Shown: in pieces, positions 7,202-12,679 of the stretch | Layout: every line of letters starts with the position of its first letter | Position numbering within the stretch: the first letter of the stretch is position 1 | DNA from: Sutterellaceae bacterium | GTDB lineage: Bacteria; Pseudomonadota; Gammaproteobacteria; Burkholderiales; Burkholderiaceae_F | Direction: 5' to 3' | Length of the DNA stretch: 12,679 nucleotides | NCBI GenBank assembly: GCA_030531135.1 | Contig: JAUNOJ010000028.1 | Coordinates: forward strand, 1-12,679 | Notes under the pieces: generated by a model | Databases searched by the model: none | What the model was told of the DNA's origin: nothing | Seen by the model: the letters and a program-made list of their open reading frames with translations, nothing else | Translations under genes and position numbers: made by a program

Positions 7202-8095
7202 TTAGAATTCAAGTCCTGCTTCACGCATCGCAGCTTCCACGACCGCCTGATTTTCGACGGACAACCACGTCAACGGCAAACGGATGCCTTGATGGATTTT
7301 GCCCATGCGATAAAGCGCCCACTTGGGAGCCACCGGATTGGGTTCGCAGAAAAGCTTTTGATGCAACGGCATCATGCGATTGTTTAAGGCGCGTGCGGCC
7401 AGGGCGTTGCCCGAAACCGCAGCCTGTGCCATTTCGTGCATCTCGGCGGGCATCAGGTTGGCCGTCACGGAAATGACGCCTGCCCCGCCCACAAGCATCA
7501 AGGCCAAGGCGGAGTCGTCGTTACCGGAATACACGGCAAATTCTTTGTTGCCCACGACAGCGGGCAAACGGCGCAGCAAATCGATGGCGCGCGCAATGTC
7601 GCCCGTGGCGTCTTTTAAACCCACGATATTGTCGATTGCGGCCAAACGCAACACGGTGTCGTTTTTCAAATCGGCAACGGTACGCCCCGGGACGTTATAC
7701 AAAATGATCGGAATATCGACGGCTTCGGCCACGGTGCGGAAGTGCTGATAGAGACCCTCCTGCGTGGGCTTATTGTAGTAAGGCACCACCTGAAGCGAAT
7801 AGTCGGCGCCGGCAGCCTTGGCAAAGCGCGTCAATTCGATGGCTTCCGCGGTAGAGTTGCCGCCCGTGCCGGCAATCACCGGCGCACGACCGGCCACGGT
7901 CTTGACGGTAAACTCGACCACGCGGTTGTGCTCTTCGATATCGAGCGTCGGAGATTCACCCGTCGTGCCCATGGCAACGAGACCGTCGGTGCCGGCGGCA
8001 ATCTGCCATTCGATCAGGCGTGCATATGCATCGTAGTCCACCGCACCGTCTTCGGTCATGGGCGTGACGAGTGCCACTAAAGAACCTTGTAACAT
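7202..8095 (-). CDS. dapA: 4-hydroxy-tetrahydrodipicolinate synthase
   Basis: Condenses pyruvate with aspartate semialdehyde in the first committed step of the diaminopimelate/lysine pathway, which supplies peptidoglycan and protein. The 297-residue (beta/alpha)8 barrel has every key residue at its usual number: T44-T45 in MGTTGESPT, Y107 in PYYNKP, Y133 and R138 in ILYNVPGRT, and the Schiff-base lysine K161 in VGLKDATGD. The frame is open upstream to 8212, but the ATG at 8095 gives the family-typical N-terminus and sits behind a strong GGGAGG ribosome binding site. That site lies in the loop of a perfect hairpin (see the leader feature). accD is 79 nt upstream on the same strand. Confidence 0.96.
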   Translation of the reverse strand: MLQGSLVALVTPMTEDGAVDYDAYARLIEWQIAAGTDGLVAMGTTGESPTLDIEEHNRVVEFTVKTVAGRAPVIAGTGGNSTAEAIELTRFAKAAGADYSLQVVPYYNKPTQEGLYQHFRTVAEAVDIPIILYNVPGRTVADLKNDTVLRLAAIDNIVGLKDATGDIARAIDLLRRLPAVVGNKEFAVYSGNDDSALALMLVGGAGVISVTANLMPAEMHEMAQAAVSGNALAARALNNRMMPLHQKLFCEPNPVAPKWALYRMGKIHQGIRLPLTWLSVENQAVVEAAMREAGLEF

Positions 8096-8099
8096 CTTT

Positions 8100-8149
8100 G
8101 AATCCTCCCTGGATTCGTTGCGCCGACTGTTATTTTTGGGTGCGCAACG
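8100..8149 (-). promoter_or_regulatory. Tandem leader hairpins of dapA enclosing the ribosome binding site
   Basis: In the minus-strand transcript a first hairpin pairs CGTTGCGC (8149-8142) with GCGCAACG (8123-8116) across 18 nt. It abuts a second, perfect hairpin, GAATCC-AGGGA-GGATTC (8116-8100), whose loop is the core of the Shine-Dalgarno sequence, five bases before the start codon. There is no U-run after either, so they are not terminators in this direction. The pairing is seen directly. A role in controlling dapA translation is inferred. Confidence 0.5.
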
Positions 8150-8174
8150 TTTTACAAACAAAAATTCTAGCCTT

Positions 8175-9056
8175 TTACACGCGCGGTGTGGGCTTGTTGG
8201 ACAAAAGCGCAATCAATTCGCTCACGGCCGAGCGCATATCGCGGCGATCCACAATCATGTCGATGGCACCCTTTTCCAAGAGCATTTCGGCGCGCTGAAA
8301 ACCCGCCGGCAACTTTTCGCGCACGGTCTGTTCAATGACGCGCGGACCGGCAAAGCCGATCAAGGCTTGCGGCTCGGCAATCACCACGTCGCCCATAAAG
8401 GCAAAGGAAGCCGAAACGCCGCCCATGGTCGGGTCGGTCAAAATCGAAATATAGGGAATGCGTTCGCGTTCTAACAAACCGATGGCGGCATTGGTCTTGG
8501 CCATCTGCATCAAAGACAAAAGGCCTTCTTGCATGCGAGCGCCCCCCGTACTCGTAAATGTCACGAAGGGAATCTTTTCACGCAAGGCGCGCTCCACACC
8601 CAAAGCGAAACGCTCGCCCACGACGCTGCCCATGGAGCCGCCCATAAAGCCGAATTCGAAAGCCGCAGCCACCACGGGCTGACGGCGCAATTCGCCCTTC
8701 ATCACCACCAAAGCATCGGTTTCTTTGGTCTTGGTTTTGGCCTCTTCAAGGCGCGCCGGATAGGGTTTGGAGTCGACAAACCCCAAAGAGTCTACGGCCG
8801 TCACAGCTGCGCCGATTTCTTCGTGCGAGCCCTTCCAGTCCAAGAACGACTGAATGCGGTCGCGTGCCGACAAGCGCCTGTGATGACCGCACTTGGGACA
8901 AACCTGCAAAGATTCTTTGAGTTCTTCTTTGTAAAGCACCTGATCGCAACGCGGGCACTTCATCCAAAGGCCTGCGGGAATCGGGCTTTTCTTTTTGCTT
9001 TCACCGCTGTCTTTGCGCGATGAAATACTCGGAATAATGCGGGTCAGCCAACTCAT
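8175..9056 (-). CDS. accD: Acetyl-CoA carboxylase carboxyltransferase subunit beta
   Basis: Beta subunit of the carboxyltransferase, which with AccA moves the carboxyl group from biotin to acetyl-CoA to form malonyl-CoA, the first step of fatty acid synthesis. The 293-residue protein begins with a Cys4 zinc ribbon, C34-x2-C37 and C53-x2-C56-GHH, followed by a crotonase-fold carboxyltransferase domain with [20 protein letters not shown] (about 167-186) and [17 protein letters not shown] (about 207-223). Length and layout are normal. The start is ATG 9056 with a weak ribosome binding site lying inside a palindrome. dapA follows 79 nt later. In E. coli the AccD zinc domain also binds accA and accD mRNA, so the structured leader here is worth noting. 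Confidence 0.96.
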   Translation of the reverse strand: MSWLTRIIPSISSRKDSGESKKKSPIPAGLWMKCPRCDQVLYKEELKESLQVCPKCGHHRRLSARDRIQSFLDWKGSHEEIGAAVTAVDSLGFVDSKPYPARLEEAKTKTKETDALVVMKGELRRQPVVAAAFEFGFMGGSMGSVVGERFALGVERALREKIPFVTFTSTGGARMQEGLLSLMQMAKTNAAIGLLERERIPYISILTDPTMGGVSASFAFMGDVVIAEPQALIGFAGPRVIEQTVREKLPAGFQRAEMLLEKGAIDMIVDRRDMRSAVSELIALLSNKPTPRV

Positions 9057-9067
9057 TTGTGTGATTC

Positions 9068-9166
9068 TTTACGTAAAGTCCGGCACGGTGTCAAACCGTG
9101 CGCACAAAAACACATTGCCGACAAGACGAAACAAAGTCGGACAATTGTCTCAAAGTTTACATTGTA
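9068..9166 (-). promoter_or_regulatory. accD leader and candidate promoter with several palindromes
   Basis: A candidate -10 TACAAT (9166-9161) lies about 105 nt before accD, with only a poor -35. Downstream on the minus strand come the perfect palindrome GACAATTGTC (9149-9140), a hairpin with 7-bp stem and 5-nt loop (GCACGGT, 9101-9083), and the perfect 12-bp palindrome CTTTACGTAAAG (9079-9068), which contains the likely ribosome binding site. The palindromes are seen directly. Any operator or RNA role is inferred. Confidence 0.35.
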
Positions 9167-9178
9167 CCGAGCTCACGG

Positions 9179-9237
9179 GCGCCTTTGTAACCATCCCGAA
9201 GGATGAGTGTTTCGCACAAACCCGAGGACGCAGGCGC
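9179..9237. other. Possible three-way-junction RNA structure in the accD / AbrB-like divergent gap
   Basis: The 299-bp gap between accD and the plus-strand gene holds no convincing protein gene. GCGCCT (9179-9184) pairs with AGGCGC (9232-9237), enclosing two hairpins: CATCC-CGAA-GGATG (9192-9205) and GTTT-CGCAC-AAAC (9209-9221). Read on the minus strand the first hairpin has a UUCG loop. It has no match to a tRNA (no T arm) and I recognise no riboswitch class. Such short stems can arise by chance. Confidence 0.2.
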
Positions 9238-9289
9238 AATCGTTGCACGATACAAAATTTCCGAGCGTGCCAATTCCCCATAAAAATCC

Positions 9290-9318
9290 TTGATTCGCCG
9301 GCCTTGCATGGCTACGAT
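9290..9318 (+). promoter_or_regulatory. Candidate promoter of the AbrB-like gene
   Basis: TTGATT (9290-9295) and TACGAT (9313-9318) are separated by 17 bp, each matching four of six consensus bases for a sigma-70 promoter. The predicted transcript would have a leader of about 30 nt before the ATG at 9356, which carries a good CGGAG ribosome binding site. Confidence 0.4.
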
Positions 9319-9355
9319 TTGGTGCGACTTCCATTGTGTTTCTTTCGGAGTATCT

Positions 9356-9628
9356 ATGTCCACCACAGTTATTAACGCCACCGTCGGTCCGAACGGCGAA
9401 GTCGAAATTCCTACGTTCGTACGAAAAATTCTCAACGTCGGCGAAGGCGACTGCGTCTCGTTTTTTGTCGAAAACGGTGTCGTGCGCTTGATGAAGTCCG
9501 AAGAATGTGCAAAGCAGTTTGTCCGTCGATACATCAGAGCCGATGCCACCCGAAACGGCACCCCAATCTCTGACGAAGAAATCGACGAACTGATCGAACA
9601 AATCGGCAAAGAAAATACCGATCATTAA
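9356..9628 (+). CDS. AbrB/SpoVT-fold DNA-binding protein
   Basis: A 90-residue protein, the only plus-strand gene here. Residues 4-48 form an AbrB/MazE-type swapped-hairpin domain: NATVGPNGEVEIPTFVRKIL followed by LNVGEGDCVSFFVENGVVRLMK, which is the normal strand-turn-helix-strand pattern of transition-state regulators and antitoxins. The second half is charged and helical, ending SDEEIDELIEQIGKENTDH (about 72-90), and may serve in dimerisation or partner binding. The start is ATG 9356, seven bases after CGGAG. The in-frame upstream extension to 9290 is not protein-like. No toxin gene (PIN, MazF, Doc) adjoins it, since the next gene is convergent dps, so it is either a stand-alone regulator or an orphan antitoxin. 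Targets are unknown. It may regulate itself. Confidence 0.82.
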   Translation: MSTTVINATVGPNGEVEIPTFVRKILNVGEGDCVSFFVENGVVRLMKSEECAKQFVRRYIRADATRNGTPISDEEIDELIEQIGKENTDH

Positions 9629-9637
9629 CGGCACCTA

Positions 9638-9741
9638 CCTCAAAAGTTACAAAAACCCCGGCTTCGACACGCTGCTCGAAACCGGGGCCGGGGTTCGCCT
9701 GAGAGCGACAAACTTTCTTTTGAGGCTTTAACGTTTGTCGC
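9638..9741. repeat. Interlocking inverted repeats between AbrB-like gene and dps
   Basis: CCTCAAAAG (9638-9646) is complementary to CTTTTGAGG (9717-9725), and this pair encloses the dps terminator. GCGACAAAC (9705-9713) is complementary to GTTTGTCGC (9733-9741). Because one arm of the second pair lies inside the first and the other outside, the two stems cross. An RNA could form a pseudoknot-like fold or switch between them. The sequence pairs are exact 9-mers. Any function is unknown. Confidence 0.45.
9651..9687 (-). terminator. Intrinsic terminator of dps
   Basis: On the minus strand CCCCGGTTTCGA (9687-9676) pairs with TCGAAGCCGGGG (9667-9656) with one mismatch and an 8-nt loop, followed by five U residues (9655-9651). 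It lies about 70 nt after the dps stop. A second CCGGGG copy directly adjacent (9688-9693) allows an alternative register. No U-run follows on the plus strand, so it is a poor terminator for the convergent gene. Confidence 0.8.
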
Positions 9742-9756
9742 CGAGAGGAGTCTGGA

Positions 9757-10233
9757 TTAGGCGTTCTTGGTCATGGCCTTCAAGAACCAGACGTTCTTGG
9801 CATAGCTTTCCAAGTAGCCGTCAAACTGTGCAACCAACAAGTCGTCGCCCATTTCGTCGGCACCCTTGCGGATTTCCTTAGCCAAGGCCTGCATCTTGAG
9901 CATATCGGCCAAGACAACTTCGACCACTTCGCCGACCGGATAGTCGCGGCTTTCAAGCTCTTCGATCGTGGCCAATTCCAAGAATTCGGCCAACTTCACG
10001 GGCGGGAAACCGTCGCGCATCTTGATGGCTTCGGCAACCTGATCGTACTGTTCGAACGCGGCGTCGTACAAAGATTCGGTGAATTCGTGGACCTGCACGA
10101 AGGCGCGGCCGACGACGTTCCAGTGAAGGTTATGGAGCTTGGCGTTCCAAACGGCGAGGTTGGCCATATAGACTTTGACGGGGCACACGCCCTTGGATTC
10201 GCAAGCGGAAAGGTTTTCGTGATGGCAAGACAT
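9757..10233 (-). CDS. dps: Dps family mini-ferritin
   Basis: DNA-protection ferritin. Dodecamers oxidise Fe(II) with hydrogen peroxide and store it, and some members bind DNA. The 158-residue four-helix protein has the full inter-subunit ferroxidase set with correct spacing: H37, H49, E53, D64 and E68 (offsets +12, +16, +27, +31, as in Listeria Dps), within HNLHWNVVGRAF and VHEFTESLYDAAFEQYDQVA. W38 and G42 are also conserved. The N-terminal tail is unusual: MSCHHENLSACESKGVCP contains three Cys and two His and no Lys/Arg-rich patch, so it may bind metal or form disulfides rather than hold DNA. The start is ATG 10233 behind a strong AGGAGA. It ends in TAA ahead of its own terminator and converges with the AbrB-like gene. 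Confidence 0.93.
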   Translation of the reverse strand: MSCHHENLSACESKGVCPVKVYMANLAVWNAKLHNLHWNVVGRAFVQVHEFTESLYDAAFEQYDQVAEAIKMRDGFPPVKLAEFLELATIEELESRDYPVGEVVEVVLADMLKMQALAKEIRKGADEMGDDLLVAQFDGYLESYAKNVWFLKAMTKNA

Positions 10234-10297
10234 GGTATTTCTCCTAAAAGGTGGAAAGACGTTTTGTTTGATACGTCATTTCCGTTGTGTTGTCACC

Positions 10298-10363
10298 ATA
10301 TTAAATACTTTCTATTGCAATGTCCAATACTATTTATTTTATCTATTGATAGCGTTTATCTAT
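10298..10363 (-). promoter_or_regulatory. Candidate dps promoter with OxyR-like ATAG-N7-CTAT motif
   Basis: Upstream of dps on the minus strand, ATAG-N7-CTAT (10363-10349) matches one half of the OxyR consensus, with a much weaker second half in the following bases. It precedes TTGGAC (10327-10322) and TAATAT (10303-10298), spaced 18 bp, as candidate -35 and -10 boxes. The same area has CCAATA/TATTGG arms (10324-10329 and 10361-10366). OxyR activation of dps is well known in other bacteria. Its presence here is inferred. Confidence 0.35.
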
Positions 10364-10403
10364 TGGTGCCGTTTTAGAAATAGTTTACAGTTGAGCCGAC
10401 AAC

Positions 10404-10435
10404 AAAAAAGGCGATCTGTTTCCGTTCGCCTTTTT
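10404..10435 (-). terminator. Intrinsic terminator of the H-NS gene
   Basis: GGCGA (10410-10414) pairs with TCGCC (10426-10430), extended by A-run/T-run pairing on both sides (10404-10409 and 10431-10435). On the minus strand the stem is followed by six U residues. It lies 21 nt after the H-NS stop and is symmetrical enough to act in both directions. Confidence 0.85.
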
Positions 10436-10456
10436 GTCCTTGATTTGCCGATCGGA

Positions 10457-10810
10457 TTATTCCTTGATCAGCATGTCTTCAAGCGTCATGCCGCTATCGA
10501 GCGCAGCCTGAATGCCCTTCTTGACACGACCGCGGCCGCTCCAAAGCGTGCCGTCGGGAGCCATGTACTTGGGCTTGGCCGGGCCGCTGGAGCGGCGGGA
10601 CTTCTTGACCTTTTCCTTGACTTCGGCAACCGGTGCCGGTGCGGTAACGGCAGCACCCTTAAAGCTCAATTCGCTTGCCTTGATGCCCAAGAGAGCAATC
10701 ATGCCGTTGATTTCTTTGATGGCATCACGACGCACGGCATCTTTCTTTGCCTGAAGCTTGGCTTCCTGCGTCTTGAGATCTTTTAAGCTCTTTTCCAAAA
10801 TTGCGTTCAT
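10457..10810 (-). CDS. H-NS family nucleoid-associated protein
   Basis: A 117-residue histone-like protein of the short Burkholderiales H-NS group, which coats and silences AT-rich DNA. The N-terminal half is a coiled-coil oligomerisation region (about 1-48, LEKSLKDLKTQEAKLQAKKD). A flexible Ala/Pro/Lys linker follows (about 52-80), then the C-terminal DNA-binding domain YMAPDGTLWSGRGR (82-95), with the minor-groove-inserting R-G-R loop intact at 93-95, and a final ALDSGMTLEDMLI helix. The usual proline and Trp after the loop are replaced by VKKGI, as in several betaproteobacterial forms. The start is ATG 10810, with GGGGGA about 12 bases upstream. It is flanked by its own terminator and by an AT-rich promoter region that it could itself bind. 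Confidence 0.9.
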   Translation of the reverse strand: MNAILEKSLKDLKTQEAKLQAKKDAVRRDAIKEINGMIALLGIKASELSFKGAAVTAPAPVAEVKEKVKKSRRSSGPAKPKYMAPDGTLWSGRGRVKKGIQAALDSGMTLEDMLIKE

Positions 10811-10930
10811 TTTTTAATTTATCCCCCTGATAAATGAATTGAAAACAAAATCGTTTCAATTCGTTATTATAGTATATGATTTTCCTTTAAATGAAAAGTC
10901 AATATTACAATTTTTGTTAAATTCAAATAT
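10811..10930 (-). promoter_or_regulatory. AT-rich promoter region of the H-NS gene
   Basis: This 120-bp gap is strikingly AT-rich compared with the surrounding genes. It contains a consensus TATAAT (10871-10866) 55 nt before the start codon. A TTGACT (10902-10897) lies too far (25 bp) from that box but 18 bp from an overlapping CATATA (10878-10873). AT-rich flexible DNA of this kind is the preferred target of H-NS proteins, so autoregulation is plausible. Confidence 0.45.
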
Positions 10931-10958
10931 AAAAGGCGGAGTTTTCACCCCGCCTTTT
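10931..10958 (-). terminator. Intrinsic terminator of the AGCS symporter gene
   Basis: A 9-bp stem pairs AAAAGGCGG (minus strand 10958-10950) with CCGCCTTTT (10939-10931) across a 10-nt loop, with the U-run built into the 3' arm. It lies 22 nt after the symporter stop codon and about 120 nt before the H-NS start, so it separates the two transcripts. Confidence 0.85.
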
Positions 10959-10980
10959 GTTTCAATAAATAACCGAAATG

Positions 10981-12417
10981 TTATTGCACGATTTCCTCGT
11001 CCTTATGACGCGGCCAGCTCTGAATGCCCTTCTGAGAAGGCAAAACGGCCGGATCGAATTCGGGGCTCTGAACCCCGGCATTCTTCTGACGGAAGTAATC
11101 GTCCAATGCACAATATGCATATTTACCCAATAATGCAATTGCCACCAAGTTCACAATTGCCATTAATGCCATAAACAAATCGGCCAAATTCCAAACCACC
11201 GACAAAGAAACGATGGAACCGATAAAGACCATGGCAACGACCAAAGCGCGATAAATATGCAAAGCGACTTTGCTCTTGCTGATAAAGGGCATATTGACTT
11301 CGCCGTAGAAATAGTTGCCGATAATGGAACTGAAGGCAAAGAACAAAACGACGATGGTCACGAAGTGATTCATCCACACGCCGAGTTCGCGCGCCAGCGC
11401 ATGCTGCACCAAGGCGATACCGGTCTTGCCTGCGGTATTCCAATCCGAACAAAGCAATACCAACATGGCAGAGGCCGTACACACCAAAAGCGTATCGAAA
11501 TAAACGCCCAAAGCCTGCACCAAGCCCTGCTTGACGGGGTGCGTCGCATCAGCCGTTGCGGCCGCATTGGGCACGGCACCCATACCGGCTTCGTTGGAAA
11601 AAAGCCCTCGCTTGATGCCGGTCATCACGATCATGCCGAAGGTGGCGCCGTAGGCGGCATCAAAATCAAACGCATTGGTGAAAATCGCTGCCAAAACGCG
11701 CGGCACGTCGCCGATATGCATGAAGGTGTAGAAAATGGCCACCAAAATATAAGCGCCCGCCATAAAGGGCACCATGATGCCCACCACGCGCGCCACGCGC
11801 ACCAAGCCGCCGAAAACGATCACGGCCGTAAGCGCTGCCACGACCAAGCCGGTATAAAACGGATCCACGCCCCAACTCGTTTGAATCGAAAGGGTCATCG
11901 TGTTGGATTGCACGGAATTGAAAATCAAACCGTAGGTCACCGAAATCAAAACGGCAAAGACGCCGGCAAAAAATTTCGAACCCAACACATTTTGGATGTA
12001 ATAAGCGGGACCGCCCAAAAAGCCGCCGCCCTTGCGCGGCACTTTATAAAGCTGTCCCAAGGTCGACTCCACAAAGCCGCTCGCAGCTCCGATCGTGGCA
12101 ATCACCCACATTCAGAAAACGGCACCGGGTCCGCCCAAGACCACCGCAATGGCGATACCAGCAATGTTGCCCACACCTACGCGGCTCGCAGTCGACACGC
12201 AAAATGCCTGAAACGTCGAAATATGACCGGGACGCGGCGCGCTGCCCACGCACTCGCCCACCAAACGGAACATTTCTCCGAGGCAACGAATCTGAACGAA
12301 CTTGGTGCGGATCGTAAACCACAGTCCCAAGCCGATCAGCAGAGCAATCAAAACGTAACTCCACAAGTAATTGTTCACGACATTGACAATGTCGTTTAAG
12401 CTATCCAACCATTGCAC
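10981..12417 (-). pseudogene. Sodium:alanine symporter (AGCS family) interrupted by one in-frame TGA
   Basis: AGCS family carriers (alanine or glycine:cation symporters) take up small neutral amino acids with Na+. The reading frame would encode 478 residues, a normal family length, with no frameshift. It starts at GTG 12417 behind GAGAGGAG and ends in TAA at 10981. Residues 1-101 include the signature VGVGNIAG and GGPGAVF. Codon 102 is TGA where the family has the Trp of the GAVFWMW block, and residues 103-478 continue in frame with MWVIATIGA, GGPAYYIQ and FSNEAGMG. A single TGG-to-TGA transition explains it. The next codon is ATG, so the downstream part could be made by reinitiation as a 376-residue protein lacking the first membrane segments. 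It may be a recent pseudogene, a sequencing error, or a readthrough or recoded gene. The rest shows no decay. Confidence 0.85.
12112..12114 (-). other. In-frame TGA replacing a conserved Trp codon
   Basis: The minus-strand codon order is GCC GTT TTC TGA ATG TGG GTG. The TGA is flanked on both sides by well-conserved AGCS sequence in the same frame, and the next codon is an ATG. The plus-strand bases are TCA at 12112-12114, and T-to-C at 12112 would restore TGG. Confidence 0.9.
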
Positions 12418-12679
12418 TTTTTATATACTCCTCTCTTTGGTTTGCATAGTGTTTTCGCAAGTGTTTATTGACGATATTTTTCGAACTTTTTTCGATCGCA
12501 TACATGCCTTAGAGGGGCAAACAAGCTATCGCTTTTGGCAAAGCTCTCTATGAGGATTTCGTCGTTAGAAAATTTAGGGGTCGAGCACAATCGCAAAACG
12601 TTTGTGCAGTTGACGGGAAACCGCGGACGATTTTCTCCGACAAGGACTCGCGAAACGAGACGGAAATTTCACAAGTGGG
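12418..12679. other. Leader region of the symporter gene and window edge, no confident gene
   Basis: The first bases hold the symporter ribosome binding site (GAGAGGAG, 12435-12428). I find no glycine riboswitch motif and no convincing promoter. Two short frames run off the right edge: a minus-strand frame ending in TAA at 12574, whose last residues are HKRFAIVLDP, and a plus-strand frame from ATG 12550 rich in Arg. Either could be the end of a neighbouring gene, but each has only about 35-43 codons visible, and neither is recognisable. Confidence 0.3.

Noticed and set aside
8116..8153. Plus-strand terminator between accD and dapA
   Set aside because: The 8-bp stem is followed by TTTT on the plus strand, but no plus-strand gene lies upstream of it. 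In the transcribed direction it is a leader hairpin without a U-run.
8096..8212. N-terminal extension of dapA by 39 codons
   Set aside because: The frame is open, but the extension overlaps the end of accD and does not resemble DapA. The ATG at 8095 has a strong ribosome binding site and puts the catalytic residues at their usual numbers.
7080..9079. Shared TTTACGTAA word upstream of both bamC and accD as a common operator
   Set aside because: A single 9-base match between a few hundred bases of non-coding DNA is expected by chance at about this rate, and the positions relative to the start codons differ.
9179..9245. tRNA-like gene in the accD divergent gap
   Set aside because: The stems do not give a cloverleaf. 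There is no T arm with a GTTCGAATC-like loop and no correct acceptor length.
12371..12553. 60-codon plus-strand frame at the symporter start
   Set aside because: It overlaps the symporter gene and its ribosome binding site on the other strand, has no ribosome binding site of its own and shows no recognisable feature.
12418..12600. Glycine riboswitch before the AGCS symporter
   Set aside because: Such switches often precede this family, but none of the conserved glycine-aptamer motifs is visible in the leader.

Overview
The window reads as ordinary chromosome of a betaproteobacterium. I infer a Sutterellaceae-like member of the Burkholderiales. The grounds are a BamC-type outer-membrane lipoprotein, a short Burkholderiales-style H-NS protein, paired psd and pssA genes, mid-range GC genes with AT-rich gaps, and import genes for peptides or pyruvate and for amino acids that suit an organism living on amino acids rather than sugars. 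This placement is an inference from gene content, not a database match. Nearly every gene lies on the minus strand, so the natural reading direction is from high to low coordinates. The only plus-strand gene is a 90-residue AbrB-fold protein at 9356-9628.

Region by region in transcription order: (a) 12417-10981 is an AGCS sodium:amino-acid symporter that is complete except for one in-frame TGA in place of a conserved Trp codon. (b) 10810-9356 holds three small DNA-associated proteins: an H-NS-family nucleoid protein, a Dps mini-ferritin with a Cys/His-rich N-terminus, and the AbrB-like protein. (c) 9056-5892 carries accD (fatty acid synthesis), dapA (lysine and cell wall precursor synthesis) and bamC (outer-membrane assembly). 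dapA has a hairpin leader that places its Shine-Dalgarno sequence in a loop, and a strong terminator separates dapA from bamC. (d) 5812-4784 holds a DUF805/SHOCT membrane protein and a SlyD-like prolyl isomerase, spaced 6 nt apart. (e) 4673-2864 holds a 73-residue unknown protein followed by psd and pssA, the two consecutive enzymes of phosphatidylethanolamine synthesis (in reversed order). (f) 2777-132 holds a probable degenerate FAH-fold protein and cstA, with a terminator-like hairpin in the cstA leader.

Many of the genes, or short groups of genes, are followed by a recognisable intrinsic terminator. Of the 14 genes, 13 end in TAA, one in TAG and none in TGA. That makes the TGA inside the symporter more notable, although a simple nonsense mutation or sequencing error remains the most economical reading. 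I see no CRISPR array, rRNA, tRNA, insertion sequence, prophage or defence island. The most notable signals are the internal TGA, the dapA and cstA leader structures, the Dps N-terminus with an upstream OxyR-like motif, and the interlocking inverted repeats between the AbrB-like gene and dps.
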